Shown here in pieces: positions 17,225-25,634 of a stretch of DNA of 64,000 bases. Source of the stretch: Theionarchaea archaeon (GTDB lineage: Archaea; Methanobacteriota_B; Thermococci; Methanofastidiosales; SZ-28-30); assembly GCA_018992685.1 (NCBI GenBank), contig JACVGT010000011.1:62001-126000 (forward strand). Direction: 5' to 3'. Both the position numbers and the translations under genes were made by a program. Positions within the stretch are counted from its first letter, which is position 1. Each line of letters opens with the position of its first letter. The notes under the pieces are model-generated. The model ran no database searches. It worked only from the letters and a program-made list of their open reading frames with translations, and was not told the origin of the DNA.

Positions 17225-18225
17225 CACCAGAGCATGCTATAATAGCAAAGGGTGTTGTAAAGACATTCAGGAAAAAGGGACGTCGGAAATATGGGATAGG
17301 TCCGAAGATAACCCCGGATGAACTCATTTATGCAGTGAACGGTGTTGATCTTACCGTACGCAGGGGAGAACTTTTTGGGTTGTTGGGCCCCAATGGTGCG
17401 GGGAAAACCACTCTCGTAAAGTGTTTGTCCACCCTTCTCCTTCCCAACAAGGGGACTGCCATCATCAGTGGGCATGACATTATCAATGATCCTATTGCTG
17501 CCAGGGAGTGCATAGGGATTACCACAGGGGGAGAAAGGACATTGTACTGGAAGTTGTCAGGAAGAGATAATCTCAGATACTTTGCTGCCTTGTATGGACT
17601 CTCAAGCGAGGAAGCAGATAGGCGGATCAGCTACCTCATGAAGATCATGGGCCTGGAAGATAGGCAGTATGAACGCATTGAAAAATATTCCACAGGGATG
17701 CGCCAGAAAGTGTCCATTTCAAGAGCTCTGATCCATGATCCACCTGTTCTGCTGCTGGATGAGCCAACTCTGGGCCTTGATCCCTCGTTTTCTCGGTTCA
17801 TACGTTCTTTCATCAAGAAAGATTTGAACCAGAAGCAGAAAAAGACCATTATTCTTACCACGCACTATATGGACGAGGCAGATCAGCTGTGTGACCGTAT
17901 TGCCATTATGAATGAGGGGAAAATAGTGGCTGTGGATACACCCGAAGTCCTGAAGAGAAGGATACCCCAAGACGAGGTCCTGGAGGTCAGATGTCTGGGA
18001 CATGCTGATTTCTCCGGGATTGGACAGAGAGTGTATGCAGATTCTGTAGAAGGAGTGACCATATACCGAATTCATGCAGAAAATGTGGAAGATATCATGT
18101 CACAGGTGATACAGGCTGCTCACTCAGCAAAGATTCTCTCCATGAATGTTACCAAGCCCACCTTGGAGGATGTATTCATACATCTGACAGGGGCACGCCT
18201 GACAGGTGAGGACAATGAGCAGTGA
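17215..18225 (+). CDS. ABC-2 type exporter ATPase (DrrA-like)
   Basis: A 336-residue ATPase with Walker A GPNGAGKTT (58-66), signature YSTGMRQKVSISRAL, Walker B VLLLDEP and H-loop TTHYMDEA, plus a 100-residue C-terminal extension typical of DrrA/CcmA-type drug or polysaccharide exporters. An insertion (KKGRRKYGIGPK) precedes Walker A, as in ATPases that carry a longer first strand loop. It starts with GTG after GGGGAT inside the end of the GNAT fusion gene and overlaps the first permease by 11 nt. Every catalytic motif is intact. Confidence 0.92.
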   Translation: MDLAPEHAIIAKGVVKTFRKKGRRKYGIGPKITPDELIYAVNGVDLTVRRGELFGLLGPNGAGKTTLVKCLSTLLLPNKGTAIISGHDIINDPIAARECIGITTGGERTLYWKLSGRDNLRYFAALYGLSSEEADRRISYLMKIMGLEDRQYERIEKYSTGMRQKVSISRALIHDPPVLLLDEPTLGLDPSFSRFIRSFIKKDLNQKQKKTIILTTHYMDEADQLCDRIAIMNEGKIVAVDTPEVLKRRIPQDEVLEVRCLGHADFSGIGQRVYADSVEGVTIYRIHAENVEDIMSQVIQAAHSAKILSMNVTKPTLEDVFIHLTGARLTGEDNEQ

Positions 18226-19036
18226 ATTGTTTCTGGTGAAAGAAGAAATCAAGAAAAATATTAAGATACTGTTGTGCTACCCAGTGGAGATCATGTTCTG
18301 GGCCATTTTTCCCATCCTGTGGGTTATCCCCTTTATTTTTCAGGGCGAGGCACTGGTGGGAGGTTCTACCAGTTCTCAATTCAAGGAATTGGCAGGGACG
18401 GAGCAATTCATCCCTTTTGTGTTGATAGGAGCTATCATATCTACATATTTGTTCTCCTCTCTGTATGGGATGGGAGGAAGTATTCGCATGGAATCGTACT
18501 GGGGTACCCTGGAGTACATTCTGGGGAGCCCTGCTCGCAAGATCTCTGTGCTCATGGGGAAAGCTCTCAGCGAGTCGATTTCTTCCACGTTCTTTGTGGC
18601 CACCCAGGTTCTCATATGCGTATTCGGGTTCGGGCTGAAACTAACGGTAGCAAAGGTTTTGCCGATCCTCCTGGTGCTGCTTCTGCTGGTGGCGGGATTG
18701 TACGGGATGGCTATTGCCCTTGCAGGAGTGACGCTGCAGATAAAGGAAAGCAGATCACTGGTCCATACCATAGAATATTTATTCTATCTGTTCTCGCCCA
18801 TCAGGTATCCCGTGGGAATAAACCCAGTGATTGCCACTGTTTCACTGGTGATACCCCTGACGTATGCCTTGATTGCAATCAGAGGGATATGGCTCCTAAA
18901 CCAGCCTATGTCAACCTTGTGGGGATACGTTGGGCTGCTGGCTCTCTTAGATGTGATATTCATTGGCGTGGGATATACAATCTTTTACTACATGGAAAAA
19001 AGGGTGAGGAAAAGTGGATCTGTTTCCCAGTACTAG
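18215..19036 (+). CDS. ABC-2 type permease, first subunit
   Basis: A 273-residue membrane protein with six predicted helices and the ABC-2 pattern (YWGTLEYILGSPARKISVLMGK coupling region; EYLFYLFSPIRYPV before the last helices). ATG at 18215 is selected because GGTGAGG lies 5 nt upstream; an earlier GTG at 18206 sits inside that site. It overlaps both neighbours and probably forms a heterodimer with the next permease. Confidence 0.88.
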   Translation: MSSELFLVKEEIKKNIKILLCYPVEIMFWAIFPILWVIPFIFQGEALVGGSTSSQFKELAGTEQFIPFVLIGAIISTYLFSSLYGMGGSIRMESYWGTLEYILGSPARKISVLMGKALSESISSTFFVATQVLICVFGFGLKLTVAKVLPILLVLLLLVAGLYGMAIALAGVTLQIKESRSLVHTIEYLFYLFSPIRYPVGINPVIATVSLVIPLTYALIAIRGIWLLNQPMSTLWGYVGLLALLDVIFIGVGYTIFYYMEKRVRKSGSVSQY

Positions 19037-19865
19037 CCGGATTCTGCGGTATCTGCGCGGCATGAATGCTGAGAATGTAAAAGAATGGAAGATTGAGCTA
19101 ACGTACAGGGCAGATTTTATCAGGGGAATGCTGGAGCCCTTGATTTTTGTATTTCCCTTCGTGCTATTTGCCATGTCGCTCATGGGTGGAAGGACATCCT
19201 CCGTTCTGGAAGGGCTGACTGGCGTGTCTGATGGTATCACCTACACCATCATTGGATACATCTTCATGGGATTTCTGAATACTGCAGTCTGGGGCATGGG
19301 ATTTGCCCTCAGGAAGGAACAATGGTACGGGACCCTGGAGTCTATATTTGTTGCCCCTGTTCCCAGATGGGTATATGTTCTGGGAATGGCCCTCCATTCT
19401 ACTGTCCATCAGGGGATCATATTGTTCTTCCAGATCCTGGTAGTCTACGTCTTATTCGGTGTGATACTCAATGTCCAGGGAGTTCTGCCTGTTCTTGTGT
19501 TCATTGCTCTCATGTTGATATCGTTGGTGGGGCTGGGGCTCATGGTTTCTGGGCTGGCCCTCATATTCAAAGAAGGATGGATTGTCTCAGAAGTCTTGTA
19601 CTCTTTGATTACTATTGTGACACCAATTGCATATCCTCTGGCCGTGCTTCCCCCTTTGCTCCAGAAGATATCTCTGACCATGCCCACGACGTATGCCATT
19701 ACGGGGATCCGTCACTTCTTGATTGATGAGAATATGGGAGTGGGATTGTTGGATTCATACTCCCGGCTGATTATCATCGGAGTGTGCTGGATTATCACGG
19801 GATTGCTTATATTTCAGATAGTGGACAGAAAAGTGAGAAGGGAAGGGACTCTGGCAGAGTACTAG
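19014..19865 (+). CDS. ABC-2 type permease, second subunit
   Basis: A 283-residue six-helix permease with the coupling region QWYGTLESIFVAPVPRWVYVLG and a PIAYPLAVLPPLLQK loop before the final helices. It is paralogous to the preceding permease. GTG at 19014 follows GGGTGAGG at 5 nt spacing and overlaps the first permease by 23 nt. An internal ATG at 19062 lacks such a site. Confidence 0.88.
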   Translation: MDLFPSTSRILRYLRGMNAENVKEWKIELTYRADFIRGMLEPLIFVFPFVLFAMSLMGGRTSSVLEGLTGVSDGITYTIIGYIFMGFLNTAVWGMGFALRKEQWYGTLESIFVAPVPRWVYVLGMALHSTVHQGIILFFQILVVYVLFGVILNVQGVLPVLVFIALMLISLVGLGLMVSGLALIFKEGWIVSEVLYSLITIVTPIAYPLAVLPPLLQKISLTMPTTYAITGIRHFLIDENMGVGLLDSYSRLIIIGVCWIITGLLIFQIVDRKVRREGTLAEY

Positions 19866-20019
19866 TGGAACAACGACCACGGTTCTCCTTCTTTCAGTAC
19901 TGGATGTTCACCATCAGCCAGACATATTACCCCCTTCTTGTTAATTATTTGCTGCCCTTGAGATTATCAACAGTGGACTTGAACAATAATCTTATATATG
20001 ACTGCATGATGGTACCAGT

Positions 20020-21123
20020 ATGGCAGACATAAGAATGGAACGACTGGCAGATCTCATTGTCAATTATTCGGTGAGTGCACAGAAAGGACAGGAAATTTTC
20101 ATCATTGGGCCAACCATCTCCTACCCCATGATTGAACAGCTGTACAAATATGTTCTGCTGGCAAAAGCATATCCCACCGTGATTTTCCTGGATGAACGGC
20201 TGGATGATATTCAGTTTCGTTACGGGGAGGATCACCAGCTGCAGCATGTTCCCTTGCTTTCCAGGCATGCAGTGGAGGAAGCAGACATTCTGATCAGGGT
20301 AAAAGCAGAGCGGAACCCCAGACACTTGGCGAATGTGGAAACAGGGAAAATAGCTAAAAATGTTGCATCAAGGAGGGAAATTTCTGACATCATGTCGGAA
20401 CGAATTAGAAAGGGAGAACTGTCCTGGAACCTGGTGCCCTTCCCCACGGAATCAATGGCACAGGAAGGTTCCATGAATCTTATGGACTATGAAGACTTCG
20501 TTTATAAGGCCTGCTTTGCTCATGTCGATGAACCCAAGAAGGAATGGATGAAAGTCTCTGAACATCAGCAAAAAATCGTCGACTACCTTGGCAGGAAATC
20601 AGAACTTCGATACGTAGGAGAAGACACAGATATTACCTTTGCCATCAAGGGACGCATCTGGATAAATGCAGACGGGAAAAAGAACATGCCTGATGGCGAA
20701 GTGTTCACTGGTCCACTTGAGGATTCAGCAGAAGGTACCATCAGGTTCACATATCCTGCAATCTATAGCGGCAATGAAGTAGAAGACATCAGATTGACCT
20801 TCAAGAAAGGAGTAGTCACAGAGGCCAGAGCCAGGAAAGGCGAAGAACTGCTTCGCCAGATGGTGGGACTGGACGAAGGATCAAACAGAGTTGGCGAAGT
20901 GGCTATCGGAACCAATTATGAGGTTACTCAGTTCACCAAGGACATGCTCTTTGACGAGAAGATGGGCGGAACCATCCACATGGCGCTAGGAAGAGGAATA
21001 CCAGAGACCGGCAGTGAAATCATGTCAGCCATACACTGGGATATGTTGAAGGACATGAGAAAGGGCGGGAAAATCTTTGCCGACGGAGAATTGTTCTACG
21101 AAAATGGGAAATTCCTAATCTAA
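20020..21123 (+). CDS. M29-family metallo-aminopeptidase
   Basis: A 367-residue protein matching the thermophilic aminopeptidase M29 family: N-terminal LADLIVNYSVSAQKGQEIFI, IKGRIWINADGKKNMPDGEVFTGP (metal-binding region), and C-terminal GIPETGSEIMSAIHWDMLKDM with the HWD metal-ligand motif. It removes N-terminal residues from peptides. TATATATG about 25 nt upstream suggests a leaderless mRNA starting at this ATG. It is 2.2 kb before the RiPP precursor on the same strand, but nothing links the two beyond proximity. Confidence 0.88.
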   Translation: MADIRMERLADLIVNYSVSAQKGQEIFIIGPTISYPMIEQLYKYVLLAKAYPTVIFLDERLDDIQFRYGEDHQLQHVPLLSRHAVEEADILIRVKAERNPRHLANVETGKIAKNVASRREISDIMSERIRKGELSWNLVPFPTESMAQEGSMNLMDYEDFVYKACFAHVDEPKKEWMKVSEHQQKIVDYLGRKSELRYVGEDTDITFAIKGRIWINADGKKNMPDGEVFTGPLEDSAEGTIRFTYPAIYSGNEVEDIRLTFKKGVVTEARARKGEELLRQMVGLDEGSNRVGEVAIGTNYEVTQFTKDMLFDEKMGGTIHMALGRGIPETGSEIMSAIHWDMLKDMRKGGKIFADGELFYENGKFLI

Positions 21124-21231
21124 TCATTGTCATGGTGGTTCACTCACTACAGAGTGCGTGGTCTCTCTGCCATGCACTCACCTTTTTCTGCTTGGCTTTC
21201 CATGAAGTAATTCGTGTACGGAGGAATTTGT

Positions 21232-21891
21232 ATGGCAGATCAAACCTTGGAGATAACCTACTGGGAATCCGCCGGAGAAGTCAACACGGATAACCTCCTC
21301 AAAATCGTCAGAGAATGCGCCCTCCAACGTGATATTCCAGTAATAGTAGCCTCAGAAACTGGAAAGAGTGCATTGAGAGCACTCCAAATATTCAAAGACA
21401 CATCAATTCGCATGGTGGTGGTCACCCATTTCCCCGCCACGACGTGGGGGCCCAAGGGGAATATTCCTATTGGGCTTTTGAGAAATGAATACACAGAAGC
21501 AAGGAAAACGCTCCTGGACCACAATATTACCATAGTCCAGGGCACAAGGCCTTTTGCTCCCCCTTCCCGATCCATTGAGTGGGGATATCCAACGCCCGAA
21601 GCTGTAATGGATAAGACACTTGAACTCTTCGGGGCGGGAACTAAAATCGCTATTGAAGCTGCAATCATGGCTACAGATTCTGGAGCGGTCACTGACGGAG
21701 AGGAAGTCCTCTCCTGTGCAGGAACGTTCAAGGGATTGGATTGCGCTCTCATAGTAAAGACTACCTACAGCATGAATGTCTTCAGTCAGTTTGAAGTGCG
21801 GGAAGTCCTTGCCAAGCCCCGATATAGAGTAACGCAGCTTCCTGAATACACCTTTGACCATTGGAAGGGTGATCTTGAGCAGTATTACTGA
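21232..21891 (+). CDS. Pyruvate-kinase C-terminal (alpha/beta) domain-like protein
   Basis: A 219-residue stand-alone version of the pyruvate kinase C-terminal domain: IVASETGKSALRALQIF near the start and AIMATDSGAVTDGEEVLSCAGTFKGLDCALIV later. It lacks the catalytic barrel and so is probably a ligand-binding protein or an unrelated enzyme. ATG at 21232 is chosen because GGAGG is 7 nt upstream; the frame also opens at 21214. Confidence 0.7.
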   Translation: MADQTLEITYWESAGEVNTDNLLKIVRECALQRDIPVIVASETGKSALRALQIFKDTSIRMVVVTHFPATTWGPKGNIPIGLLRNEYTEARKTLLDHNITIVQGTRPFAPPSRSIEWGYPTPEAVMDKTLELFGAGTKIAIEAAIMATDSGAVTDGEEVLSCAGTFKGLDCALIVKTTYSMNVFSQFEVREVLAKPRYRVTQLPEYTFDHWKGDLEQYY

Positions 21892-22159
21892 CTATTATTA
21901 ATCGGCGTGAATGAGGTATGTCAGTCTTCAATAAAAAAGAGAAAGGAGGATGATATGGCGCAATACTATTATTAATCAATAGTATATAAAGCTTTCGGTT
22001 CATGACTCATATTTCGTCCTGATCACTTCACTTCATAAGCACATTCATTCAACCATTGCACGAAGTGGGACCTTCTCCTATGGAAAAACTCCTGAAATCC
22101 CCTCTTATTTTTTTCATCATCCATTCTCATTATTACACGACAGTTTAAATAGAAACCTT
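21892..22159. other. Intergenic stretch before the RiPP precursor
   Basis: It holds a perfect Shine-Dalgarno (AAAGGAGG, 21942-21949) followed by only a six-codon frame (MAQYYY, 21955-21975), a palindromic TATTATTAATCAATAG region and T-rich DNA. No ordinary gene is present. Confidence 0.5.
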
Positions 22160-22167
22160 TTTAAATA
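22160..22167 (+). promoter_or_regulatory. TATA box of the RiPP precursor gene
   Basis: TTTAAATA in a CCTTTTTAAATAATCC context. Transcription should start near 22188, giving a short leader with the ribosome site AAAGGAGGTG (22195-22204) 6 nt before the ATG. A second TATA-like TTTAAATAG lies at 22144-22152. Confidence 0.65.
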
Positions 22168-22210
22168 ATCCATATCATAAGTAATAGATAAGCTAAAGGA
22201 GGTGTAACAA

Positions 22211-22351
22211 ATGATAAATGTGCCTATGGTATTTGAGGGTCCTGCCCTGCTGGCCAACACAATGGTTCCGTTAGGGCGGGGGACTAATGTCTGCTGCTAC
22301 AATGATACTGATGGAGACTACTACTGCTGCATCAAGACTGAAGTCCTATAA
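22211..22351 (+). CDS. RiPP precursor peptide with paired cysteines (46 residues)
   Basis: A 46-codon gene with an optimal Shine-Dalgarno, its own TATA box and its own terminator, immediately before two radical-SAM SPASM enzymes and a PqqD-like protein. The N-terminal half (MINVPMVFEGPALLANTMVP, then LGRG) looks like a leader with a GRG border at residues 22-24. The C-terminal half has Cys28-Cys29-Tyr-Asn, an acidic DTDGD turn, then Tyr37-Tyr38-Cys39-Cys40 and a short tail ending EVL. The near-symmetrical CC/CC arrangement around the acidic turn is what one expects of a core for thioether cross-links. I know of no described family with this sequence. Function (signal, antimicrobial, cofactor) is unknown. 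Confidence 0.85.
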   Translation: MINVPMVFEGPALLANTMVPLGRGTNVCCYNDTDGDYYCCIKTEVL

Positions 22352-22357
22352 AGAATT

Positions 22358-22385
22358 GTTTTTTCTCTTTTTTTGTCTTTTTCCG
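22358..22385 (+). terminator. Poly-T terminator behind the precursor gene
   Basis: GTTTTTTCTCTTTTTTTGTCTTTTT begins 7 nt after the precursor stop. It would end most transcripts there, so the precursor can be made in excess of its enzymes, as is usual for RiPP clusters. From here to 22591 no gene is seen. Confidence 0.75.
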
Positions 22386-22591
22386 ATTTGGGAAATACGT
22401 TGTGAATGGGGAGGTTGTGCTAGTGTCATTCAAAAGTCGTCTATCTTGTCAGGGTGAGATTATACATTCATATGCAATCAGACGGTCATGTGATTGCCAT
22501 GGAAGCAGAATCAGAATCGTACCTTGTGTCATAAGAGTCCAGTGGTTCTCTTCGTATCCCTTTTGTCCCCTCTCCACAGAGACGTGGTAGC

Positions 22592-23680
22592 ATGCTGGCA
22601 AAAGTGGAATTGACGGCCCGCTGCAATTTGAACTGTATGCACTGCAGCGCATCCATTTATAGACCCTCTCCAGAATGGAAGACAAGCCAATTACTAGGGC
22701 TACTTGAACAGCTCATAGATAATGGATATGATAGCTTCGATCTCAAAGGGGGTGAACCGTTTATCCGTTCTGACATATTCGAGATATTGGATTTCCTGGA
22801 ACGACACGATGCTTCATTCTTTCTTTCCACCAATGGACTTCTTCTTGATGAAGAAAAGATACGCAGGGTGCTCTCCTATCAGAGGCTTTCGACCTTCACT
22901 GTCAGTCTTGACGGCGCAACGAAAGAGACACACGAGGCCATGAGAGGAAAGGGCACATTTCATCCAACTCTAGAAATCATTAGGAGGATCGCTGAAACAA
23001 GAGAAATGCTAGGTTCACAGATACGGTTTGGTCTCAACTATGCCCTGACAAAGGTCAACTACCAGGAAATCAAAGATGTCTTTCACCTTGCAGATGAGCT
23101 TGGATTCAGTGCAGTGTTTGTTCTCTGCCTGTCTCTTATCGGCAACGCTCTTGAACATAAGGGTGACCTGTTCTTGCTAGAAAGAGACGAGCTTGCTGCG
23201 CTGAAGGAAGGAGCCACTGTTCTGAGGAAGATAGATATTGCTCGTCAGATCAGAGGGCTGTCTCCACTCGAATTCAACGTTGAGTTGTTCCCCTATAAAT
23301 GGAAGTGCCGGCTGATGAAATGGTCAGGACATTACAAAGGTTTCATAACAAAGAACCAGTGTAGTGCTGGGGTCAGCGAAATATATGTCGGAGCCGACGG
23401 TACAATCTATCCGTGTGAAGGAGTGAGAGTCTTTCTGAAGATGGTGGAAGAGGAAGTTGGACATTACACACGACCAAGTGTTTGGAATTATACAATCAAT
23501 GAGGCGAGACAGGAGGAATCTTTCAAGAAGATTGTAGACTTCCTCCATGATTACGACCGATTGTTTGAGTCCATAGAGCCCTGCAACACATGCGAACACC
23601 TCAGAAAATGTACAATATGTCCCCTGTTTGCCCGGGCAGACGGAAAGGTGAATAGATGCACAGAAGAGGTGTTGATTTGA
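22592..23680 (+). CDS. Radical SAM/SPASM RiPP maturase 1
   Basis: A 362-residue enzyme. The radical-SAM cluster motif CNLNCMHC (Cys11, 15, 18) sits at the very N-terminus, followed by KGGEPFI (SAM-binding GGE), a conserved FFLSTNG strand and FTVSLDG. The C-terminal SPASM domain has Cys in NQCSAG and GTIYPCEG, then CNTCEHLRKCTIC and a final RCTEE, seven cysteines enough for two auxiliary Fe-S clusters. SPASM enzymes make thioether or carbon-carbon links in peptide cores. It has no N-terminal RRE of its own, consistent with the stand-alone PqqD-like protein two genes on. The ribosome site is weak; the start is set by distance to the cluster motif. Confidence 0.88.
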   Translation: MLAKVELTARCNLNCMHCSASIYRPSPEWKTSQLLGLLEQLIDNGYDSFDLKGGEPFIRSDIFEILDFLERHDASFFLSTNGLLLDEEKIRRVLSYQRLSTFTVSLDGATKETHEAMRGKGTFHPTLEIIRRIAETREMLGSQIRFGLNYALTKVNYQEIKDVFHLADELGFSAVFVLCLSLIGNALEHKGDLFLLERDELAALKEGATVLRKIDIARQIRGLSPLEFNVELFPYKWKCRLMKWSGHYKGFITKNQCSAGVSEIYVGADGTIYPCEGVRVFLKMVEEEVGHYTRPSVWNYTINEARQEESFKKIVDFLHDYDRLFESIEPCNTCEHLRKCTICPLFARADGKVNRCTEEVLI

Positions 23681-23771
23681 TGTATTATTTCGAGATCTTT
23701 TCACGCGAGCAAAGACGTTGGATGAATGGAGCTGGAGTACTCTTCAGAAGATCTGGAATCTGGGTGACGTC

Positions 23772-24893
23772 ATGAAGGTGAGACTTGACATTACAACTCG
23801 GTGTAACCTCAATTGCCTCCATTGTGGAGCGACGGAATTCAAGACAGAGAGAGAATGGACAACTGAGGAAGCACTCCAAGCTTTTGAGAGCATGATTTCT
23901 TATGGTATAGACCACTTTGATTTTCTAGGCGGAGAGCCATTTATTCGCAAGGACATCCTGGAACTTTTCTCCCATTTGAGTGATCAAGGCGCGAGGATTC
24001 TCGTGGTTACCAATGGTCTACTCCTGAATGAGGAAATTATTGATTTTCTGGCCAATCTGGAAACCTTCTCCGGAATTTCTGTGAGCATTGATGGGGCATC
24101 AAGAGAAGTGCATGAGACTATTCGCGGCAAAAATACATTTGACCGTACTGTAGCGAATGTACAGGCCCTGTTATCCAGAAGAAATAGGAGAACCCCATCG
24201 TTCACTGTTGGCCTTACCTGTGTTTTGAATCGGATGAATGTTCTGGAATCTGGCGCAATGATGGAACTGGCGGATCAGATTGATGTGGATAGTGTTTCAT
24301 TCACACCTATGGGATGGATTGGCAATGCCAGGAAAAACAAAGATGACCTGTATATAGACCCCCAGGAAGAGTTCACCGCCTATGATAAGGCAATTCGCAG
24401 AGTAATCCAGATTAACAGAGTTCGTGCAATTAAGGGAAAACATCCTTTACGGTTTCCTATCGATAGCATACCTTTCACCTGGAAATATCACTTTGTGAAA
24501 AAGTATCCCTTGGTTCACCAGATAAGTGGTAAATTCAAGTGCTTGGCTGGAACGGGGACATTTCACGTGGACGGTTCAGGAGTGTTGTACCCCTGCGAGG
24601 CTGTCAAAATTCATAGAGCATCAATAGAGTCTGAGATCGGGGAGTACAGGAGCATGTCTCTGCCCGAGTACACCTTTGAAGAGATTGTCAAGAGTGGATT
24701 TTTCAAGAAAACTGTAGCATACATAAGAGATAGACATCATCTGACCGAGAACGTTGTACCATGTAAAGACTGCAAGTACGGTGATGGATGCAGCGTCTGC
24801 CCACTTCATGCGAGGTCTGAAGGAATCGTCCGTAATTGTGTGGAAGATACCATGAAGGGTGTAGTTGAAAGAGGTGATCTGCTTGAATCCTGA
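23772..24893 (+). CDS. Radical SAM/SPASM RiPP maturase 2
   Basis: A 373-residue paralogue of the preceding enzyme: CNLNCLHC at residues 11-18, LGGEPFI, ILVVTNG, GISVSIDG, and a SPASM domain with KCLAG, GVLYPCEA, CKDCKYGDGCSVC and NCVED (seven cysteines). I chose ATG 23772: GGTGA is 4 nt upstream and the distance to the first cysteine equals that of maturase 1; the frame also opens at 23718. Two such enzymes for one precursor suggest two different modifications, or one acting on each CC pair. It overlaps the RRE gene by 11 nt. Confidence 0.88.
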   Translation: MKVRLDITTRCNLNCLHCGATEFKTEREWTTEEALQAFESMISYGIDHFDFLGGEPFIRKDILELFSHLSDQGARILVVTNGLLLNEEIIDFLANLETFSGISVSIDGASREVHETIRGKNTFDRTVANVQALLSRRNRRTPSFTVGLTCVLNRMNVLESGAMMELADQIDVDSVSFTPMGWIGNARKNKDDLYIDPQEEFTAYDKAIRRVIQINRVRAIKGKHPLRFPIDSIPFTWKYHFVKKYPLVHQISGKFKCLAGTGTFHVDGSGVLYPCEAVKIHRASIESEIGEYRSMSLPEYTFEEIVKSGFFKKTVAYIRDRHHLTENVVPCKDCKYGDGCSVCPLHARSEGIVRNCVEDTMKGVVERGDLLES

Positions 24894-25497
24894 AACAACA
24901 TATGTACACTTAGGTGAAGACGTCTACTGGCACAGGGATGTTTCAAGAGTGTATATTTTCTCTGAGAAGACAGGAGAATCCATGCAAGGAAACATGACAG
25001 CAGGTAGAATCATGGAGCTCTCCGATGGAACCCGCTCTGTTGAAGAGATCGGGAAAACACTCCTGAGAGAGTTCACAGAAGGTCCGAGCTTTGAGGAGAT
25101 TCTAGAATTGGTCACTGACTTCCTCCTAGAATGTGAAAACAGAGGGTTTGTAGAACTACGAGCATCCCCGGCAGAGAAGCCTTCCTCCAGAGATCTCAAG
25201 GAATTTACACACGCTGATGTTGAAAGACTTCTCGAGGACAATGCTGTTCTGATCATAGATGAGACGGCATCTTTTGAGCTCAAAGAAGACGACAGTCTGA
25301 TTACGTACAGCGCCAGGGATGGCGAGTACCTGAAGCTCAGTAAAGAAGAGAAAGAAATCCTCACAATAATGCTGGAGGAGAAACCACTTCAGGAGGTACT
25401 CTCCGATTTTTCACAAGAGCACAAGGAAGGGTCCAGAGATATTCTCGTGGAATTCGCAACACAGTTGCTTAACAGGGGATTGGCAAGAATACAGTGA
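24883..25497 (+). CDS. Tandem PqqD-like RiPP recognition element (RRE) protein
   Basis: A 204-residue soluble protein with two winged-helix units. The first (about 1-85) has the PqqD pattern: strand turn YVHLGEDVYWHR, MTAGRIMELSDGTRSVEEI and a helix ending FLLECENRGFVEL. The second (about 105-204) repeats it: YLKLSKEEKEILTIMLEEKP, then FATQLLNRGLARIQ. RREs bind leader peptides and deliver them to the maturases. TTG 24883 is preferred because GAGGTGAT is 4 nt upstream; another TTG lies at 24865. Translation is coupled to maturase 2. A double RRE is unusual and may bridge two enzymes. Confidence 0.75.
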   Translation: MNPETTYVHLGEDVYWHRDVSRVYIFSEKTGESMQGNMTAGRIMELSDGTRSVEEIGKTLLREFTEGPSFEEILELVTDFLLECENRGFVELRASPAEKPSSRDLKEFTHADVERLLEDNAVLIIDETASFELKEDDSLITYSARDGEYLKLSKEEKEILTIMLEEKPLQEVLSDFSQEHKEGSRDILVEFATQLLNRGLARIQ

Positions 25498-25525
25498 AGG
25501 AGTGTGTTGTGAACTGCTCTCTTCT

Positions 25526-25555
25526 CAAGTCTCGGTTATCACCTCCAAGTCTCGG
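25526..25555. repeat. Two 10-bp direct repeats spaced two helical turns apart, possible operator
   Basis: CAAGTCTCGG occurs at 25526-25535 and 25546-25555, exactly 20 bp apart, in the 137-nt spacer before the B12 radical-SAM gene. The spacing puts both on the same face of DNA, as for a cooperative regulator. No TATA box is obvious between it and the gene, although TCTTAAGATC at 25587-25596 could serve. Confidence 0.45.
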
Positions 25556-25634
25556 AAAGAACAGATGGACCGGCTTAACCGAAAGATTCTTAAGATCTCA
25601 CACAACCCTTCTATAATGAGAAGGAGGCTGCCCC

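Noticed and set aside
17215-19865. ABC-2 exporter as the RiPP exporter
   Set aside because: It is in a different operon with the GNAT fusion, 2.3 kb before the precursor and separated by two housekeeping-like genes. Possible, but there is no supporting signal.
22402-22590. 62-codon frame between precursor and first maturase
   Set aside because: No ribosome site, cysteine- and arginine-rich random composition, and it starts right after the terminator. It does not look like a second precursor.
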